A stretch of 64,000 nucleotides of DNA. Source: Carettochelys insculpta. Its lineage: Eukaryota; Chordata; Testudines; Carettochelyidae. The stretch spans positions 11,092,010-11,156,009 of the forward strand of contig NC_134144.1 of the NCBI RefSeq assembly GCF_033958435.1. Direction: 5' to 3'. The translations under genes were made by a program, and so were the position numbers. Numbering within the stretch: the stretch's first letter is position 1; every line of letters begins with the position of its first letter. Below the pieces are notes generated by a model, which had not been told where the DNA came from, searched no databases, and saw only the letters and a list, made by a program, of their open reading frames with translations. Of the stretch, positions 47,061 to 59,980 are shown piece after piece.

Positions 47061-48898
47061 ACATGTGGTGAACTGGACACCATGGGGTGGCGAAATGCGG
47101 CTCCTTAGAGCCACACACGTGGAGCGTCCTCCGTCCACTCCGTGCATGCAGCCCACCACCCGGTGGGACAAGCACATGATGGCAGCGGCTCCTCCTACGG
47201 CTGCAGCCCAGAGACACATGGGTCCTGTAGCCCAGGTTCAGTTCTGGCCATGGTGTGGTCTAGGCTGGTTCCTCTGACGGTGGCTCATACAGCTCGGCGG
47301 CGGCTCTGGTGAGTCACCAGCAGTTTGCACGGTGTGTGTGCCTGGCACTGGGGGAGGGGAAGGGTATTTATTTTGCGTGGTGGGGCCCTGTGGTGATCCT
47401 TAAACTTCTAATGGACATCACTGCGGAAGAGAATAGTAGGTCCACAAATGGGGATATTTCAGTTAAGAGCAGGATAGAGATTAGGTGAGTAACACAAACA
47501 TTGTTCCCCAGAGACTGGAAATATGAAGCCTGTTGCTACGTTATTAGAATCATAGGTAAAAATCCCATTGACTTCAAGTCAATGGAAATTATAGCTTTAA
47601 TTTGGTAAAGGATTCCAACAAAAGCTTAACTTTAGACACATGTAAGTTCATCTATACTTAGCCAAGTAATTAAGCATATGCTTTAAGTTAAGCCTATGCT
47701 TGAGCTCCACTGATTTCAGAGGAATTTAAGCTTGTATTCAAACTGAATGCTGAATCAGGGCCAGAATAATCTCTTAATCCTTTTAGGCTCTGATTTTTCA
47801 ATCAGATTATTTTAAAAACATACCTAAAAATATTTATATTGAAATTAAAAACAGAAAATCAAAAAATCTTATTATAAACTTCTAGCTTTTCATTGTTTTC
47901 TAATTGAAGCAGTTTTAATGATATTTGCACGTGAATACAAAAAAATCCTTTTATAGCAGTCATCTTATTTACAATTGATTGAATTAAGATGTGCCAAGCC
48001 AATTTTCCACAGCAAGTTGCAGTCTGGACACACTTCTACATAAAACACACACCTGTGTAGTAAAAAATGTTTCAAGAATCATTTTGGGGATTCATCAAGG
48101 GTATTATACCAACATGGAAAGATTATTAAAAGAAAAGATAAAGTGAGGGGAGTGAAGAAAAGCATTTCAATTTTACTGATTTAACCTGAAATTAAACAAA
48201 TAATTGTTTAAAATAATCCTTTTGTTCTCCTTCTGCAGAAATTATAAAATAGGGAGAAAATCCAATCTCCAACTAAACAAAAGGGTAAAATCTGCGGCTT
48301 GCTAGATGTTTCTTTTGTACACCTGCCTAATCTCTGATCATTGAGCCCCATACACTTAAGATGTTTATGAGTTCATGTGATTGCAGCTACCTTTCTCCTG
48401 TAACTGTCCAACAGCCACTCTAATTTAAGAAGCTCTAAATATTGTTGCCATGGGTGACACATGAACATGGAGCAAGGGAAAGCTTGGCTAATAAAAAGGC
48501 TTTCACAGCATTTCAGCCTTTGCTCATAAGTAAAGTAAAAATTTATAGCTTTTAAAATACTGGATCTGGGAGAGGTCAGGTTAAATGGCTGCTACTAATA
48601 AAAGGAATCAATACACCACAGCATCTGAAGCCGACAGAAAACTGAATAAACACTTAATCCAAATCCACTTGGACCTGAATTAAAAGAACATAAAAATACT
48701 GTCTTGATTTTGCTTGCCTTCCTTCAGTCAGTAGTTTACATGGCTGGGCTCCCTGAATTCTGCACAAGGCAAGAAATACATATTTGTTAGCCCAGTGGCA
48801 ATTAAACCCTGTGTCAAGGCTCCGAATAAGTATCAGGGCATTAACATTATCAGAAAACCACTTTTAGATTAGCAGACTACAAACACAAATGCACCTCA
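47061..48898. other. intronic sequence with an old repeat
   Basis: GC-rich at 47065-47400, unclassified. At about 47560-47765, CCCATTGACTTCAAGTCAATGG and CTGAATCAGGGCCAG resemble an ancient archosaur/turtle repeat. The rest is AT-rich. Confidence 0.35.
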
Positions 48899-49689
48899 GG
48901 CTTTGTCTCCACTGGCACATATGGTCCAGGAAAAGTGCCTTTAGTCAACAAACCGAGTGAGTGTTCCAGACTTGTCACAGGAAAAACAGCCATTTTCATC
49001 AACAAAAACCTTCCAGCTCCACAAGGGACCCTCTTGTTTTTCCCCTCTCTGTGTTGTCATCAGACATGCAGCAGACACACCTCAAGGTGTTTTGTCGCTA
49101 ATTCCAACACCCAGGAAGTGGTCCACAATTCCTAATCAGCTGTGCTAGTCAGCAGACTGACCTCAGGTGCTCCGCAGCCAGGTGACCAGTTTACCCCTCC
49201 ACCTCCCCGCCCCACCTCCTGGAAAGCCCCATGAAATTTAAATCCCATTTCCTGCTGGCTGGCTTTTCTGTGGGAGTTCACTGGAAAGAATAGTGACTGG
49301 CTGGTTTCATCCACACGGGTGTTGAGGCATTTAATGTAATACATGAGGTACGCAGCACAGGACTGACGTTATAAATTGTGGTGCCCTATGGAGCCTGAGC
49401 ACCTGTACCACTGCCCTCCCCTCAGTCTCCAGAGTGCTCTCACAGGTTGGCTCAGTGTGCAGTGGTCTCATGGCTTCTTCCCAGGTGCCCATACCTGGCC
49501 ATTGCACCAAATGCTGACTTGCTTGGACCACCACAGAGCTGTAGGATCTCAGTGTATAGGGAAAGGAGTCTGTTCAGTCCCAGAAGGGAGCGAACCATAG
49601 GAACTGAGACACGTACGGGAACATTTCTTGATCCTTGTGAGAAAAGGGGTCTGAGCGGGACATGCTGCAGTGTAGACTGAAGACTGAAG

Positions 49690-50050
49690 AACTCAGAGAA
49701 GCCTATCATAAGGCACAACAAGAAACCGATGATGTGGTGTTTCCACAAAGATACGTTGTTTCTATAAGAAGCTGGACACTACCCTCAGCAGTGACCGAGA
49801 ACCCTAAAGATAACTGGGTGGGCAGTACAAAGAAGACCTAACCCAGAGGATGAAACAGTAGATGAAGAGGTTGAGGTGGATGAGGACCAGGGGCTCCCTT
49901 CAGGGTCGCCCACTATGTCTGGCAGCCAGAAACTCTTCTCCACTACTGATGGACATAGCCAGCCTGAGCAACCGCTTTCCAGGGATCAGGAAGCAGGGTC
50001 AAGAGCTGTGGCTTGTGGAGAACACGGTTGAGGGCATGGAAAAGTAGGAG
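49690..50050 (+). pseudogene. Harbinger ORF1 remnant (SANT-associated protein tail)
   Basis: Frame pieces EELREAYHKAQQETDDV, FYKKLDTTLSS and, after a shift, GSQKLFSTTDGHSQPEQ resemble the C-terminal half of the Myb/SANT-type proteins that accompany Harbinger transposases. Multiple stops; no intact SANT domain seen. Low certainty on the family. Confidence 0.45.
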
Positions 50051-50632
50051 GCTGGCTGCATGTCTGTGAGCTGCACCTATTCAATATGGCCGAGCAGGAT
50101 GGTGATGCTCACTGTGATCTGTCCTGCAGGGAGAGGCTATCAAAACTTTTCGAGAGGTACCTGTAAATTTTCTGCCTCTGTTGTTGTCCTTCCATCTCAG
50201 TAGACCTTCTCCATGTTGTCCAACGTCTTCCTTGTTTATGTTTTCCTTGGAGGTTCCATGTGAGAGCTTGATGGGCTATGCTGGGTGATGGTTTTCCGAG
50301 AACGTTGCCTAGCCACCCCCACTTTCTTCTCTTGATTTCAATGCCAATTGGTTCTTCTCCTGCTCTGTTTCAAAGCTTCTAATATGTGACAGTCTTGCCA
50401 TTTCATGTGAAGGATGTACCTGAGGCATCTCTTCATGAATGTCTGTAGCATATTTGTGAATTATAATCCTTTGCCAGCACCTCCCTACCAAGCTGCCAGG
50501 AGTACATTTTTGCAGTCCAGTGCACTATTTTCCGATGAATAAAGGCACACTTTTATAATGCACCTACACTTTTACTTACAGGTCAACAACCTTGTATATT
50601 AACCATGGCAGTCTTAGATGTAGGCTTTAAAG

Positions 50633-50959
50633 CAGGGGTCAGCACTCTGTCTGAGGGAGAGCGTTGAAATTTGATTTTTTGACCTCCACGTACAGCCCGA
50701 GAGCTGGTGATACCTTTTAAAGTCAATAATAGCTCTACTTACAACAGCTTAATTAATAAATTAAGATGCGGAGCTTTGTTGCTTAGGTGATGGTGAGTAA
50801 CATTAGCTGGTCTTTTGTTAATTCACAGGTGGCATGGCTTTCAGCAAGCTCCCGCCTGCATGGGAGACGAGGGGTAGGGATGAGTTCCCACCCTGAGTGC
50901 TAATGAAAATCGAATCACGTGTCACTCTTGGCACCAGTGCCAGGGGTTGCTTACTCCTG
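50633..50959 (+). mobile_element. hAT MITE inserted in the Harbinger element
   Basis: Tips CAGGGGTCAGCA and TTGCTTACTCCTG. Octamers CTTTAAAG (50625-50632) and CTTTACAG (50960-50967) match at 7 of 8, the hAT duplication length. Confidence 0.78.
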
Positions 50960-51099
50960 CTTTACAGGCATGTTCCCAGCATTGGAGGGGAAGGAGTGCA
51001 GTCCGTAAGCAACTGTAGAGGTTTATTCCAGTGCCTCTCGTTTTCAAAGTGCACCCTCAAAGCCTCCCTGACCTCCTCCAGTAGCGCTAACGTCTGGCT

Positions 51100-52410
51100 G
51101 CTCAAACTCTGCAGCCAAGCACTGTGCCACACAAATCATACAAAAGGCAACATGCCGCAGTAACCATAAGAATATTGCCCTCACTGAGGTCTAGCCTGCC
51201 ATAGAGACCCCTCCAGCTCATCTTCAATCTCCCGAAGATGCATTTGACCACCATGCCACACCTGCTCAGGCTGTTGTTAAAATGTCCCTTACTGCTGTCT
51301 AAGTGCCCCATGTATGGTTTTATAAGCCAGGGCTGCAAGGGGTAAGCTGGGTCTCCCAGGATCAAAATGGGTATTTCCAGAGGCTTCACTGTAATTTTGT
51401 GCTCTGGAAATAAAGTCCCTGCCTGTAGCTTTCTGTACAAGCCAGAGTTCCTGAAGATGCGTAAATCATGCATCTTTCCAGAGAACCCCCTGTTAATGTG
51501 AAATGGCCATGATGATCCACAAGTGTCTGCAGTGGCAGTGAGACATAACCCCTTCCTTGCTGAGAAACTTGGTGGGAAAGTAGGCTGGTGCTAAAATCAG
51601 AAACTATGTGCCCTTTATTGCCCCTCCCACCATTCAGAAATTCAATTTCCACAAAGTCATCCACTATGTCTTCCATATTTCTCAGCATCACAGCAGACTG
51701 TGATTTGTTGCCCTGCTCCAATAGTAGACTTTTCCACCTCAAACTGATTTGCACCGATTGGTCGCAATTGGGAGTCACTAAACACACAACAATTGCCACT
51801 CACTTCTCGAACAAGAGGGCAGCTTTCATTCTGGTGTCCTTGAGCCGCAGGTCGGGGAGGGTCAGCTCAGCACACAGCTCCAGGAAAGTTGCTTTATGAA
51901 TCCTAATGTTCTGAAGCCACTGGTCTTCATTTAACACCTGCATGACCATGCGATCCCACCAATCAGTGTTGGTTTCCCAAGTCTAAAAGTGCCAATCTAT
52001 GCTGTGCAGCTGCTCTGCGGCTGCCAAATGCCATGATAGGTTGCCACTGCCCATATTGTGCACATGGTCAGGCTTCTCCAAATCTTTTTCCTCAGCCAGT
52101 AATTTCAAGATGTTCTCTACTGCCACGTGCAAAGTCCTCACAACAGGTATCAGAGCATGTGAGAGAAGTGTAGGATCCATTCTTTCTGTCTGCACATGCC
52201 AGATAGCACAGCTGAGAATGGAGTTTGGAAAGAAGCCCCTGAGCAAGGTGCTGTCTGATAGGATGTTTTGCAGGGTCCCACGATGCTCTGCACTCTGTTT
52301 TATGGTCCCACAATATATAGTGACAAACGGCTTCGCCAGGCACTGTGCCATACATACCCAAAGTGTACTGCTCCTGCTAGTAGTGGGAGGAGCTTCCACT
52401 GTGAACACGA
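51100..52410 (-). pseudogene. Harbinger (PIF-type) transposase
   Basis: DDE transposase that cuts and pastes the element. The clearest segment (51473-51102) reads KMHDLRIFRNSGLYRKLQAG, then PILILGDPAYPLQPWLIKPY, CGMVVKCIFGRLK, RLDLSEGN and AACCLLYDLC, matching the HARBI1-like catalytic region. Upstream pieces lie in other frames (51386-51799 has LVDHHGHFTLT; 51983-52408 the N-terminal region). Frameshifts and stops make it inactive. Confidence 0.82.
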
Positions 52411-52508
52411 TCTGTCAATGGAGGGGGCAAGTAGGTAGGTTGTTTGTTTTTTAGTTGGTGTGCCAACATTAGTTTCCTGGACAACAGTTGGTAGTGTAGA
52501 CATAGTCT

Positions 52509-53501
52509 GGGAAGATCCTGCAATATTTATGCACTGAAGCACCAGAGAACAGAGATTTTTCAGTCTTAAGTGCTTACTCACAATTGAACTAAATATATTT
52601 CAGTCCCTTACCACCTTCACTGTAACCCTTAACTGCAAACAAAATCACTATGCCAAGAATTAGTATGACCGGAAATACAGAAACCTAGACAGATTAGCCT
52701 TCATTGAACTTTAAAAACCAAACAATTCAAGAACAGAACTGATTTTTTCCTTGAACCTAAATTTTGCTCAGTGTGTGCCTAAATTTTCAAGAGTAATCAC
52801 GAAAACCCATTTTTCTGTACCTGTCTGTGAGGAAATGTAGTTTTTAAACTTCAGCCTGAGAAGTGATACATTTTGCCGGAAGATGTCTTTAAATTATCCA
52901 CATAGAAGAAACGGATACATTTAAGGCCCAAACACACAGGTTACCCCACGAAAAGGTGATACATTTGAAATTACAGTTTATAAGCTTACATATTTTTTTT
53001 CTTGGAAAAGCATTCAGAAAAGTCAGTGTATCTAAAGCAAAAATATAATTCTTGTGCTTCAAAATATTTATCAGATCTATTTTAATCAAGAAAAGGGGTT
53101 CTATGGTAAGTGTATCAAAAAAGCTTTAAAAAAATATGTGACAGGATTATGTAGGTTTTCAACAAATGTGCTATCATCAAAAGCATGTCTTTTTATCCCC
53201 TACTGTTTCCTAAGAAGATTATCAGAATTTTTAAAAAGGATGATATAAGCATTTTTACTAAAGCTTTCTTAATAGCTGAAGCTACAGTTGAAGTTACATT
53301 AGGAATTTATCATACCTAGATGTTTTTATATGCTCCACAGTTGAAATTATCCTGAAATTTATTAATTTATGCCCAGACATGAAGTGTTGGAGGGTTTTTT
53401 TTTTCCCCCGGTTTGTTGATGGGGACGTTTTTGGAAAATGGGGAAAATAAATCAAACTCCCTTCAACTACGTCTGAGTTACTGAGGCATGGAAAAGATGA
53501 C
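52509..53501. other. intronic sequence, nothing recognised
   Basis: AT-rich. Confidence 0.4.
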
Positions 53502-53528
53502 TTGAAGAAGTGGGTCGGTCCCACGAAA
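53502..53528 (+). ncRNA. Hammerhead-like core, near consensus
   Basis: TTGAAGA (core C changed to T), stem II GTGGG/CCCAC with loop TCGGT, then GAAA intact (53525-53528). Stem III is not GC/GC. Confidence 0.35.
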
Positions 53529-53632
53529 GCTCACCTAATAAATTATTTTGCTAGTCTTTAAAGTGCTACTTGACTGCTTTTTGTTTTCATAGTGTATAGG
53601 CTAGCAAGGCTCCCTCTCTGTTACTATTTTCC
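53502..53632 (+). mobile_element. PLE 3' end copy
   Basis: Starts in the hammerhead-like segment (TTGAAGAAGTGGGTCGG) and runs through AATAAATTATTTTGCTAGTC and TGACTGCTTTTTGTTTT to the tail GGCTAGCAAGGCTCCCTCTC. It is truncated almost exactly at the core motif. Confidence 0.75.
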
Positions 53633-54380
53633 AGAAGTATGCTACTTTCTCCCCCCACTCACTAACAACTCAAAAAGGACCAAAGAGTCTTCCAAACTTT
53701 GCATATAAATAGCCAGAGAACTAGGTTCCTTTCTAGAATTTGGGAAGAAAGTAAGCTTAATTTCCATGTCTGCTTTATTTCCTCTAACTTTATTTGGATC
53801 TGTGTAATTTTGGCAATAATCATGGACCTAAACAGCATTTCCCACAAGTGAATACGCAGACATATTTCAGACTCATAGTTAGCAATACTTGGATGTGCAA
53901 TTAAGAAGTAATTATCTGTCCATCCGCCCACCTGCAGCTATAAAGGGATACTTGCAAATACTCCTCAACCGACAACTCTGAGAAGATACATGTGGTAAAC
54001 TCTGGAAGGTACAAGGGATGTGGGGGAAAATAAGTAAATTAAGAAAAACTTTAGGACTGAGCAGACTGTTCTCATATGTCCTTAAAATATCAAAAACATT
54101 TTATAGCTTTTTCCATGAAAGTGAATTGTTATAAAAGCATATAAAAGCACATTCAATTCAGGAAGAAGGTGACTAAAATCATTTTAAGGAGCTACAACAA
54201 CAGAAGCATTTGCTCTTCCCATTAAAGCGAGCTGATGCATGTGACAGATTAATAGCAGAGAACTCTGAAACCTTTGCTTAGTTCAGGTACCCAGGGGTGC
54301 ATGATGGCTATTCTACAAATACCATCCTAATAGACCTTAACCCAGACCATCATGGACCATATTTAGGGCTGGAGGTCAAG
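53633..54380. other. intronic sequence, nothing recognised
   Basis: AT-rich. Confidence 0.35.
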
Positions 54381-54473
54381 AACCAGATCCTTAGTTATTG
54401 TAAATCATCCAAAATCCACATGGTTCAATGGAGTGATGCCAATTTACATGAGCTGAGGATCTGGCCTTTTGTC
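54381..54473. repeat. Old palindromic repeat
   Basis: AACCAGATCCTTAG at one end and CTGAGGATCTGG at the other, with TTGTAAAT and ATTTACA inside. Recalled as half-palindromes of an ancient archosaur/turtle repeat. Confidence 0.5.
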
Positions 54474-54633
54474 TCTCTGCTTGCACTTGGAACACTTGCA
54501 CCAAACGGTGTTAATTTTGTCAGGAGACACTTGCTCATAAGGAGCCACAGTATAACATATTTCATGCAGATTACTTGCACACAGAATAGATGTTAACAAC
54601 AGTAGCCTGTGTTGGATTCATATCGGTGACTTA

Positions 54634-55034
54634 CAGTAGAACCTCCTCAGAGTTAAACACCTCAGGAAAGCAGTTTGTTGGTAACTTGCAAACATTTTGT
54701 TCAGAGTTATGAACGTTTGGTTGTTCTTTCAAAAGTTTACAAATGAACATTGCCTTAATTCAGCTTTGGAACTTCACCATGCAAAAGAAAAATTATGTTT
54801 TTAGCCATTTTAATTTACATGAAAGAAGCACAGAAATAGTGTCCTTACCTCACCACTTTTTTAAAAATTTCCATTCCTATTTTTAGCAGTTTACACTTAA
54901 CACAATAATATGCTGTACTTGCTTCCCCTGTCTTCACCCCGCTGCTTTCTCATTGAGTACCTCTGGTTCCAAATGAGGTGTTTGGTTAATGGTCACTTCA
55001 TAAGTCTGATGTTCGTGACTCCAAGGTTCTACTG
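54634..55034 (+). mobile_element. Tigger-type MITE
   Basis: TA at 54632-54633 and 55035-55036. Tips CAGTAGAACCTCCTCAGAGT and CCAAGGTTCTACTG, with TTGTTCTTTCAAAAGTTTAC and CCAAATGAGGTGTTTGG inside. A common turtle and crocodilian mariner-class MITE. Confidence 0.82.
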
Positions 55035-55355
55035 TATATGTGGAAAAGCTTTTCATTGCTTTATGAATCCACTCAACCATCTATGTGAGTTCCCCAGAAA
55101 ACACATTTTCAGTTACTAAATCACAGCTTTTATTTTGCCAATACCACAAAAAATATTTTACTGTTCTATAAATACTGTTTTCATCTATTCAAGAAATTCA
55201 CACTATGGGGACAGAAATAAGAGCATGAATATTTAAAGAATGATATAAAACTACCCCTTCCACATAATCAGTGAAATATTACCATCATATACCTCAAAGT
55301 ACATAATTATGTACAACTCTCATCTTTGAGGACATTCCTGCCAACTACACTCCAT

Positions 55356-55625
55356 TGCTATGTCCACATGACACGCACCCATTATTCTGAAATATTTTCT
55401 GAAACAATGGATGCTCTATTTTGGCATCCCTGTAGTTCTCTTTGCAGGAAGAATAAGGGATGTTTGGAAATAACACTTTACTTCAACATTTGGTGCTGTC
55501 TGCTGAAATAGCCTATTTTGAACTACATTTGAAATAAGCTACATAATTTGCATATAAGCTACATAATTTGCATACCACAAATTGTGTAGCTTAATTTGAG
55601 TTTAGCGTCATATAGACATAGTCCA
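55356..55625 (+). mobile_element. Harbinger-like MITE, decayed
   Basis: Inverted ends TGCTATGTCCACATGACACG and CGTCATATAGACATAGTCC. The interior has a tandem pair of about 20 bp (ATAAGCTACATAATTTGCAT near 55535-55573). Low coding potential. Confidence 0.55.
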
Positions 55626-55776
55626 TGAGACCAAGGTTGACCACTGCTGTCTCCACTTGCTTGTGAGGTCTAGCTATCCGACTTTGCCAAACTACTTGTG
55701 CCTTTGAGTCTACTTGCAGCAAGTTCTATTCTGAACATTCATTTTGTGTTATCTATAAAGGTATTTCCAACATGTA

Positions 55777-56268
55777 CAGGGTGACCATATCTCCCTGTCC
55801 CATATATGAGACAGGGAGATATGGGGGCGGGGGCGGGGGCAGCTTCTCCCAGCTCCATCAAACCCCCGACACCTGGGAAGGAGGAGGCAGCTGCCAGCCC
55901 TCCCACAGAGCCCCATGGAAGCAGCAGCTGCCAGCCTCCCTGGGAGCCTTGGGGAAGCAGCCCCCAGAGCTCCTTGAGAGTCCAGGGAAACAGCAGCCAA
56001 CGGTGCTCCCTGGGACTCTGGGACAGCAGCAGCTGCCAGCATTCCCTGGAAGCCTGGGGAAGTAGCAGCTGCCCAAACTCCCCCACTTCCCCAAGGCTGG
56101 GGGAAGTCACTTCTGCCAGCACGTCTGCCTGTGCAACTGCTGGCGGAAAAGGTCGGGGGGAAGCCCAAGTAGGGGACAATTCATCCCTTTTAAAAAATAA
56201 GTCAGGATGCCTTTTTGGCATCCCAAATATGGACCGTCCTGCCCAATACAGGATGGATGGTCACTCTA
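55777..56268 (+). mobile_element. hAT MITE, AGGGTGAC family, copy 2
   Basis: Flanked by exact octamers AACATGTA (55769-55776, 56269-56276). Tips CAGGGTGACCAT and ATGGTCACTCTA. Shares the terminal blocks of 16680-17034. The GC-rich middle of repeated CAGCAGCTGCCAGC-like units gives open frames on both strands, judged non-coding. Confidence 0.88.
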
Positions 56269-56276
56269 AACATGTA

Positions 56277-56989
56277 TAAAAGCAACACTACCATTGTGAA
56301 TTTTCCAATGACCTTTTGAGAAAACCTTTTTTTGATAAGAGCACCTTTTAAGTACCTGTCTTAAATTTTGCTGCCTTAAAAATACCCTACTCTTTTGCTG
56401 GTGTCCAGATGCCTCTTCTTGGGCCTGATATCATCATCAGAGGTACTTCGGGCCACCCTTTCTCAGTGCAAATGCCTATTTGAGGTCTCTGAAGTTTCAG
56501 CTTTACTGCTGCTGCTCCCCAGGGCCACCCTCTTGCTGACCCCGAGGAAGAATGTGGAGATGAACTCTCATCACATCACTTATAAAAGAACGAAGTTATT
56601 ATTCTAATATGGATGGCAGTAATCGAGGAGGAAATAATACTTTTCTCTTGCCTCTTTCCATTCTGAATTTCGAGATGCAAGGGGGATATTTTACTTTACA
56701 ATGTTTATTTTAAGATCTTCAAGCACTCTCATAAATAAAAGGCTCTCCTTTTCTACCATTCTCGCTTTGTGTGCTACATGCTGGTTCCTTAATGCTCGTG
56801 AGACAGCACATTCTTTATCAGTTGCCTTCCAGGTCTGATTCTAGATGCTGTGCTTCCCCCCACCCACTCCCTCTGTCCGTGTACACACTTTTGTTTGTTT
56901 GTTTTCCCTGCATTTGCTCACGGTGTGACCCACAGACCTTATTCACTGCACATAATTCAAACCTGGCTTTGAGGACAGAATTATGATTT
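56277..56989. other. intronic sequence, nothing recognised
   Basis: No supported feature. Confidence 0.35.
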
Positions 56990-57175
56990 TCCTTTTGAGT
57001 TTTTCTAAGGTGCTCTACAGTGTAGTATCCCAGTGCTTTACAAACAATTAATTTATCTTCACAGAGCCCTTGAGATGAGAGGGTGATATTATAACTGTTC
57101 TCCAGATGGAGAGCTGGGGCACAGAGAGATAGGCTGAGGCCAAAAATGTCCACTAATTTTAGGTGCCCAATCTGA
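56990..57175 (+). repeat. MIR/L2-like ancient repeat
   Basis: Contains CAGTGCTTTACAAACAATTA, TCTTCACAGAGCCC and GATGGAGAGCTGGGGCACAG, the usual consensus words of this class. Confidence 0.5.
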
Positions 57176-58986
57176 CAACTAGAACTGGATTTTTCAGACT
57201 ATTTACAGTATATAGCACTTTGTATGTTCAAACCACAGGTTCCACTGATTTCAACTACAGAACTGAATGCTCAGTACTTCTGTAAATCAGGGTATGGGGT
57301 ATTAAGTCAGGCACCAAGAAAGTGAGGGACCTTGCTCCGCCCTGATTGTCAAGCTGCTCAACATATTCCTTTCCCTCCATAAAGCCTTCCCTTTCCAAAT
57401 TCCTACTAGGCTTTTGCTAAAACATTTTTTCCCTTGTTTATTTGACACATCTTCATTGTCAAACGCTTATTTACATTCTAAAAGTACCAACTTCCACTTA
57501 TTGTTGCAATATCCTGCCTCTCAGATGTACTGATTTTATTTCTAAATGCTAGAAGAGTCTGACATAGACATTAGATATCATTACTTGTGTTACTAGCTCT
57601 TTAATAGAGTCTTAAGACTAAATAATGACAATATCACTAACATACCCGAGATTATAGCTTCTGCTTCCACTAACATTAACACCTCCCTCATAACCATTAA
57701 GAACAATGTACATTAGCATTTTGAACAATTGCAAAGATATTAAACAGCTCTGCTAAACTTCTTTTCCAATGTCAGAACATCTTATTGTGTCTTTTGTTAC
57801 TGTGACTGCTGCTACAATTTAAATTACACTTTAAGTTGACCAAATGCAGAGGAAAATAGCTTCTCTAGAGTGTTCCACGTTTAGTTTAATCAAACCTTTT
57901 TGTAACCCATACAATTATATCAACTCTTTTATTTTATGCTATTGTTTCTGCTCTAACTATATGAAGACGGAATATCTGAACCTGAATTCCATTATTTGTC
58001 ACACATCCTATTTTTCTTGAAATACTTTTACATTCTTCACCTGCAGTCAGTCTCTCCGTAGATCAATAAAATATATTATTTGCACTAGAAATAAGAGGAA
58101 TTTTTAGGGTAGTCTACACAAGCCATTTTATTCTAATTCTTTGGGAAGGTAATTAATAGAAACATGTAGTCCTAGTGGGGGCTGACTCATGATCATTTAC
58201 TTCAATATTTATAAAATGTCCAAGACTTTATGCATACCCATGCATGCTTAACCTGTGCTACCCAATAGCTTTTTCTTCTTACACTTAAACATTCAATTTA
58301 TTTGCAAACAACTCATATACATATTAAGTTTACCTCTGAGCAGGAAGCTAAACTCAGATATTTGGAATATAAAGATTGTTTTTATATGATCAATAATATA
58401 GCAACAGACGTACTATGCATGCTGAATCATATCCCTTTCAAGAAAGGGTATGTCCATGCATGGGTAATATGGGATAAGGGGGAGCAAGTCTCTCTAAAAT
58501 TAAAGAAATTAACAGACACAAGTGGATTTTCTTCCTAATTACACTTCCCTTGATCCATCACACATGTCCAGAGTGAAAGAAAACTGAAGCAAGGGAAAAA
58601 TACTAGCATAAGATAATTACAGATATACCCAATGATAAAGTAGCCAAACAATGCACTAGCAGAAATCTAGAGATTCAGTGTATAATTGTATATGAATATA
58701 TATTAAATGGACCATGCTGCTGCTTTACAGATTCCTTCTGATGATGAACAGGAATTCTCTGTGTACTAAATCCCAGAGGATTTGGTTGAGTGAACCAAGT
58801 CCCTGTGAAATGACCATCTCATTAGCTCTGTAGGCTTATTTAATGTCACTCGACGTAAGTGTAGAGTTGATATCTTTATGCAGATGGACCAAGGCATGCA
58901 CCAGTCCACTCTCAGGCTCACTTTAAACTGAAGAGTTTCATGTCAGCCTTAGGCATCCATGAGCAAAAGGAAACAGTTGAAACTAT
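57176..58986. other. intronic sequence, nothing recognised
   Basis: AT-rich, including a stretch with ATTTCAACTACAGAACTGAA that may belong to the neighbouring old repeat. Confidence 0.35.
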
Positions 58987-59285
58987 GGCCATGGCTACAC
59001 CAGCTCGGCAGATTGATGACCCGCTCAACGTCAATTTTCCAGGCTTCAATTTTGGGCATCTGGTAAGTAAAATCGACCTACCAGGGGTTGGCATTGACCC
59101 CTGTACTAAAGAGTACAAGATGTGAGGAGTAAGGTAGGTTGATGGAAGAAATTCTCCCATCGACTTTCTTCGGTGAGGATGGCCAGGTAAGTCAATCGCA
59201 GATTCTTCTATTCTAGTTACACAGTTGCCATAGCTAGAATTGCATATCTGCAATCGACTTACTTTCCTTAGTGTAGACATAGCCC
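58987..59285 (+). mobile_element. Harbinger-like MITE, ATCGAC subfamily
   Basis: Tips GGCCATGGCTACACCAG and CTTAGTGTAGACATAGCCC. The interior repeats AATCGACCT, CATCGACTT, CAATCGCAG and CAATCGACTTAC. Non-coding. Confidence 0.65.
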
Positions 59286-59980
59286 ATCTCTGGGTGTACC
59301 CCACACACTGGGAAAAACAAAGTCTCTTATCTAAGTAATCTTTAAGATGCTACCTGCTTGAGTTCCCCAAGCTCTGTGCTGTAGCAGAAGAGGGGAGAGC
59401 AAATGAAAAATGTAAAAATATGAGTAGCACAGAAAATAAAACTACATAAAATCAGTCACAGGCAGCTTCTTGCATCTTGTAAGAAGAGCAAATTGGTGCC
59501 ACCACAGTGAGCTGCAGCTTAGCAGACTTTTGAGTGGGAGTTGGTAGTAGGGAACCTTTAATCCATTCACTTTGAGGACTCCAGTTTCCAACTTCTCCAA
59601 ATAAGACAACACAACCCAAATACGAGGGAACAGAGGACATTCCAGTCTGCAGTAACACTGAACATTTTTGCACCAAGTGCAGAACCTGATATTTCCACCT
59701 AAAAGTACTGGCACAGTAAACACAGCCTTGAGTGGATAATTCCCTCCTGACACAGCCATTCCAGTGAATAACACAATTTACCAGTGCCAGAGATCCTCTA
59801 TAACAGATAGATTCCTCAAACAATATCAATCTAAGTTATTAGTAAAAATACCAATTCATTAATTTGTTTCTCAATCTTGTTGCCTCTTCTGATGATTTTA
59901 TTGCATCCTGGCTTGGTGGAATATTTTGTCGCTTCAAATCTACGAAATTTCTGACTAACATTGAAGTTACCATGTAACAA
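59286..59980. other. intronic sequence, nothing recognised
   Basis: Minus-strand open frames near 59442-59829 overlap each other and show no family match. Confidence 0.35.

Larger units (their letters stand above)
48899..52508 (+). mobile_element. Harbinger element with two convergent genes, decayed
   Basis: Inverted ends GGCTTTGTCTCCACTGGCAC and CTACACTA-type (GTAGTGTAGACATAGTCT) with a shared subterminal GTCCAGGAAA near both ends. It carries a plus-strand DNA-binding-type frame remnant and a minus-strand transposase, the usual Harbinger arrangement. A hAT MITE sits between them at 50633-50959. Removing it leaves about 3.3 kb, a normal length. Confidence 0.8.

Noticed and set aside
47061..47219. 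N-terminal extension of the GIY-YIG frame
   Set aside because: GC-rich sequence with no match to PLE proteins; lies beyond the PLE truncation point.
49331..49748. Frames on both strands with weak protein-like look
   Set aside because: Inside the decayed Harbinger element; neither matches a known domain.
55739..56279. Several 140-160-residue overlapping frames on both strands
   Set aside because: All fall in the GC-rich repeat of a hAT MITE and show internal repetition, not protein families.
59442..59829. Two overlapping minus-strand frames of 110 and 125 residues
   Set aside because: No domain, splice structure or conserved motif; frames conflict.
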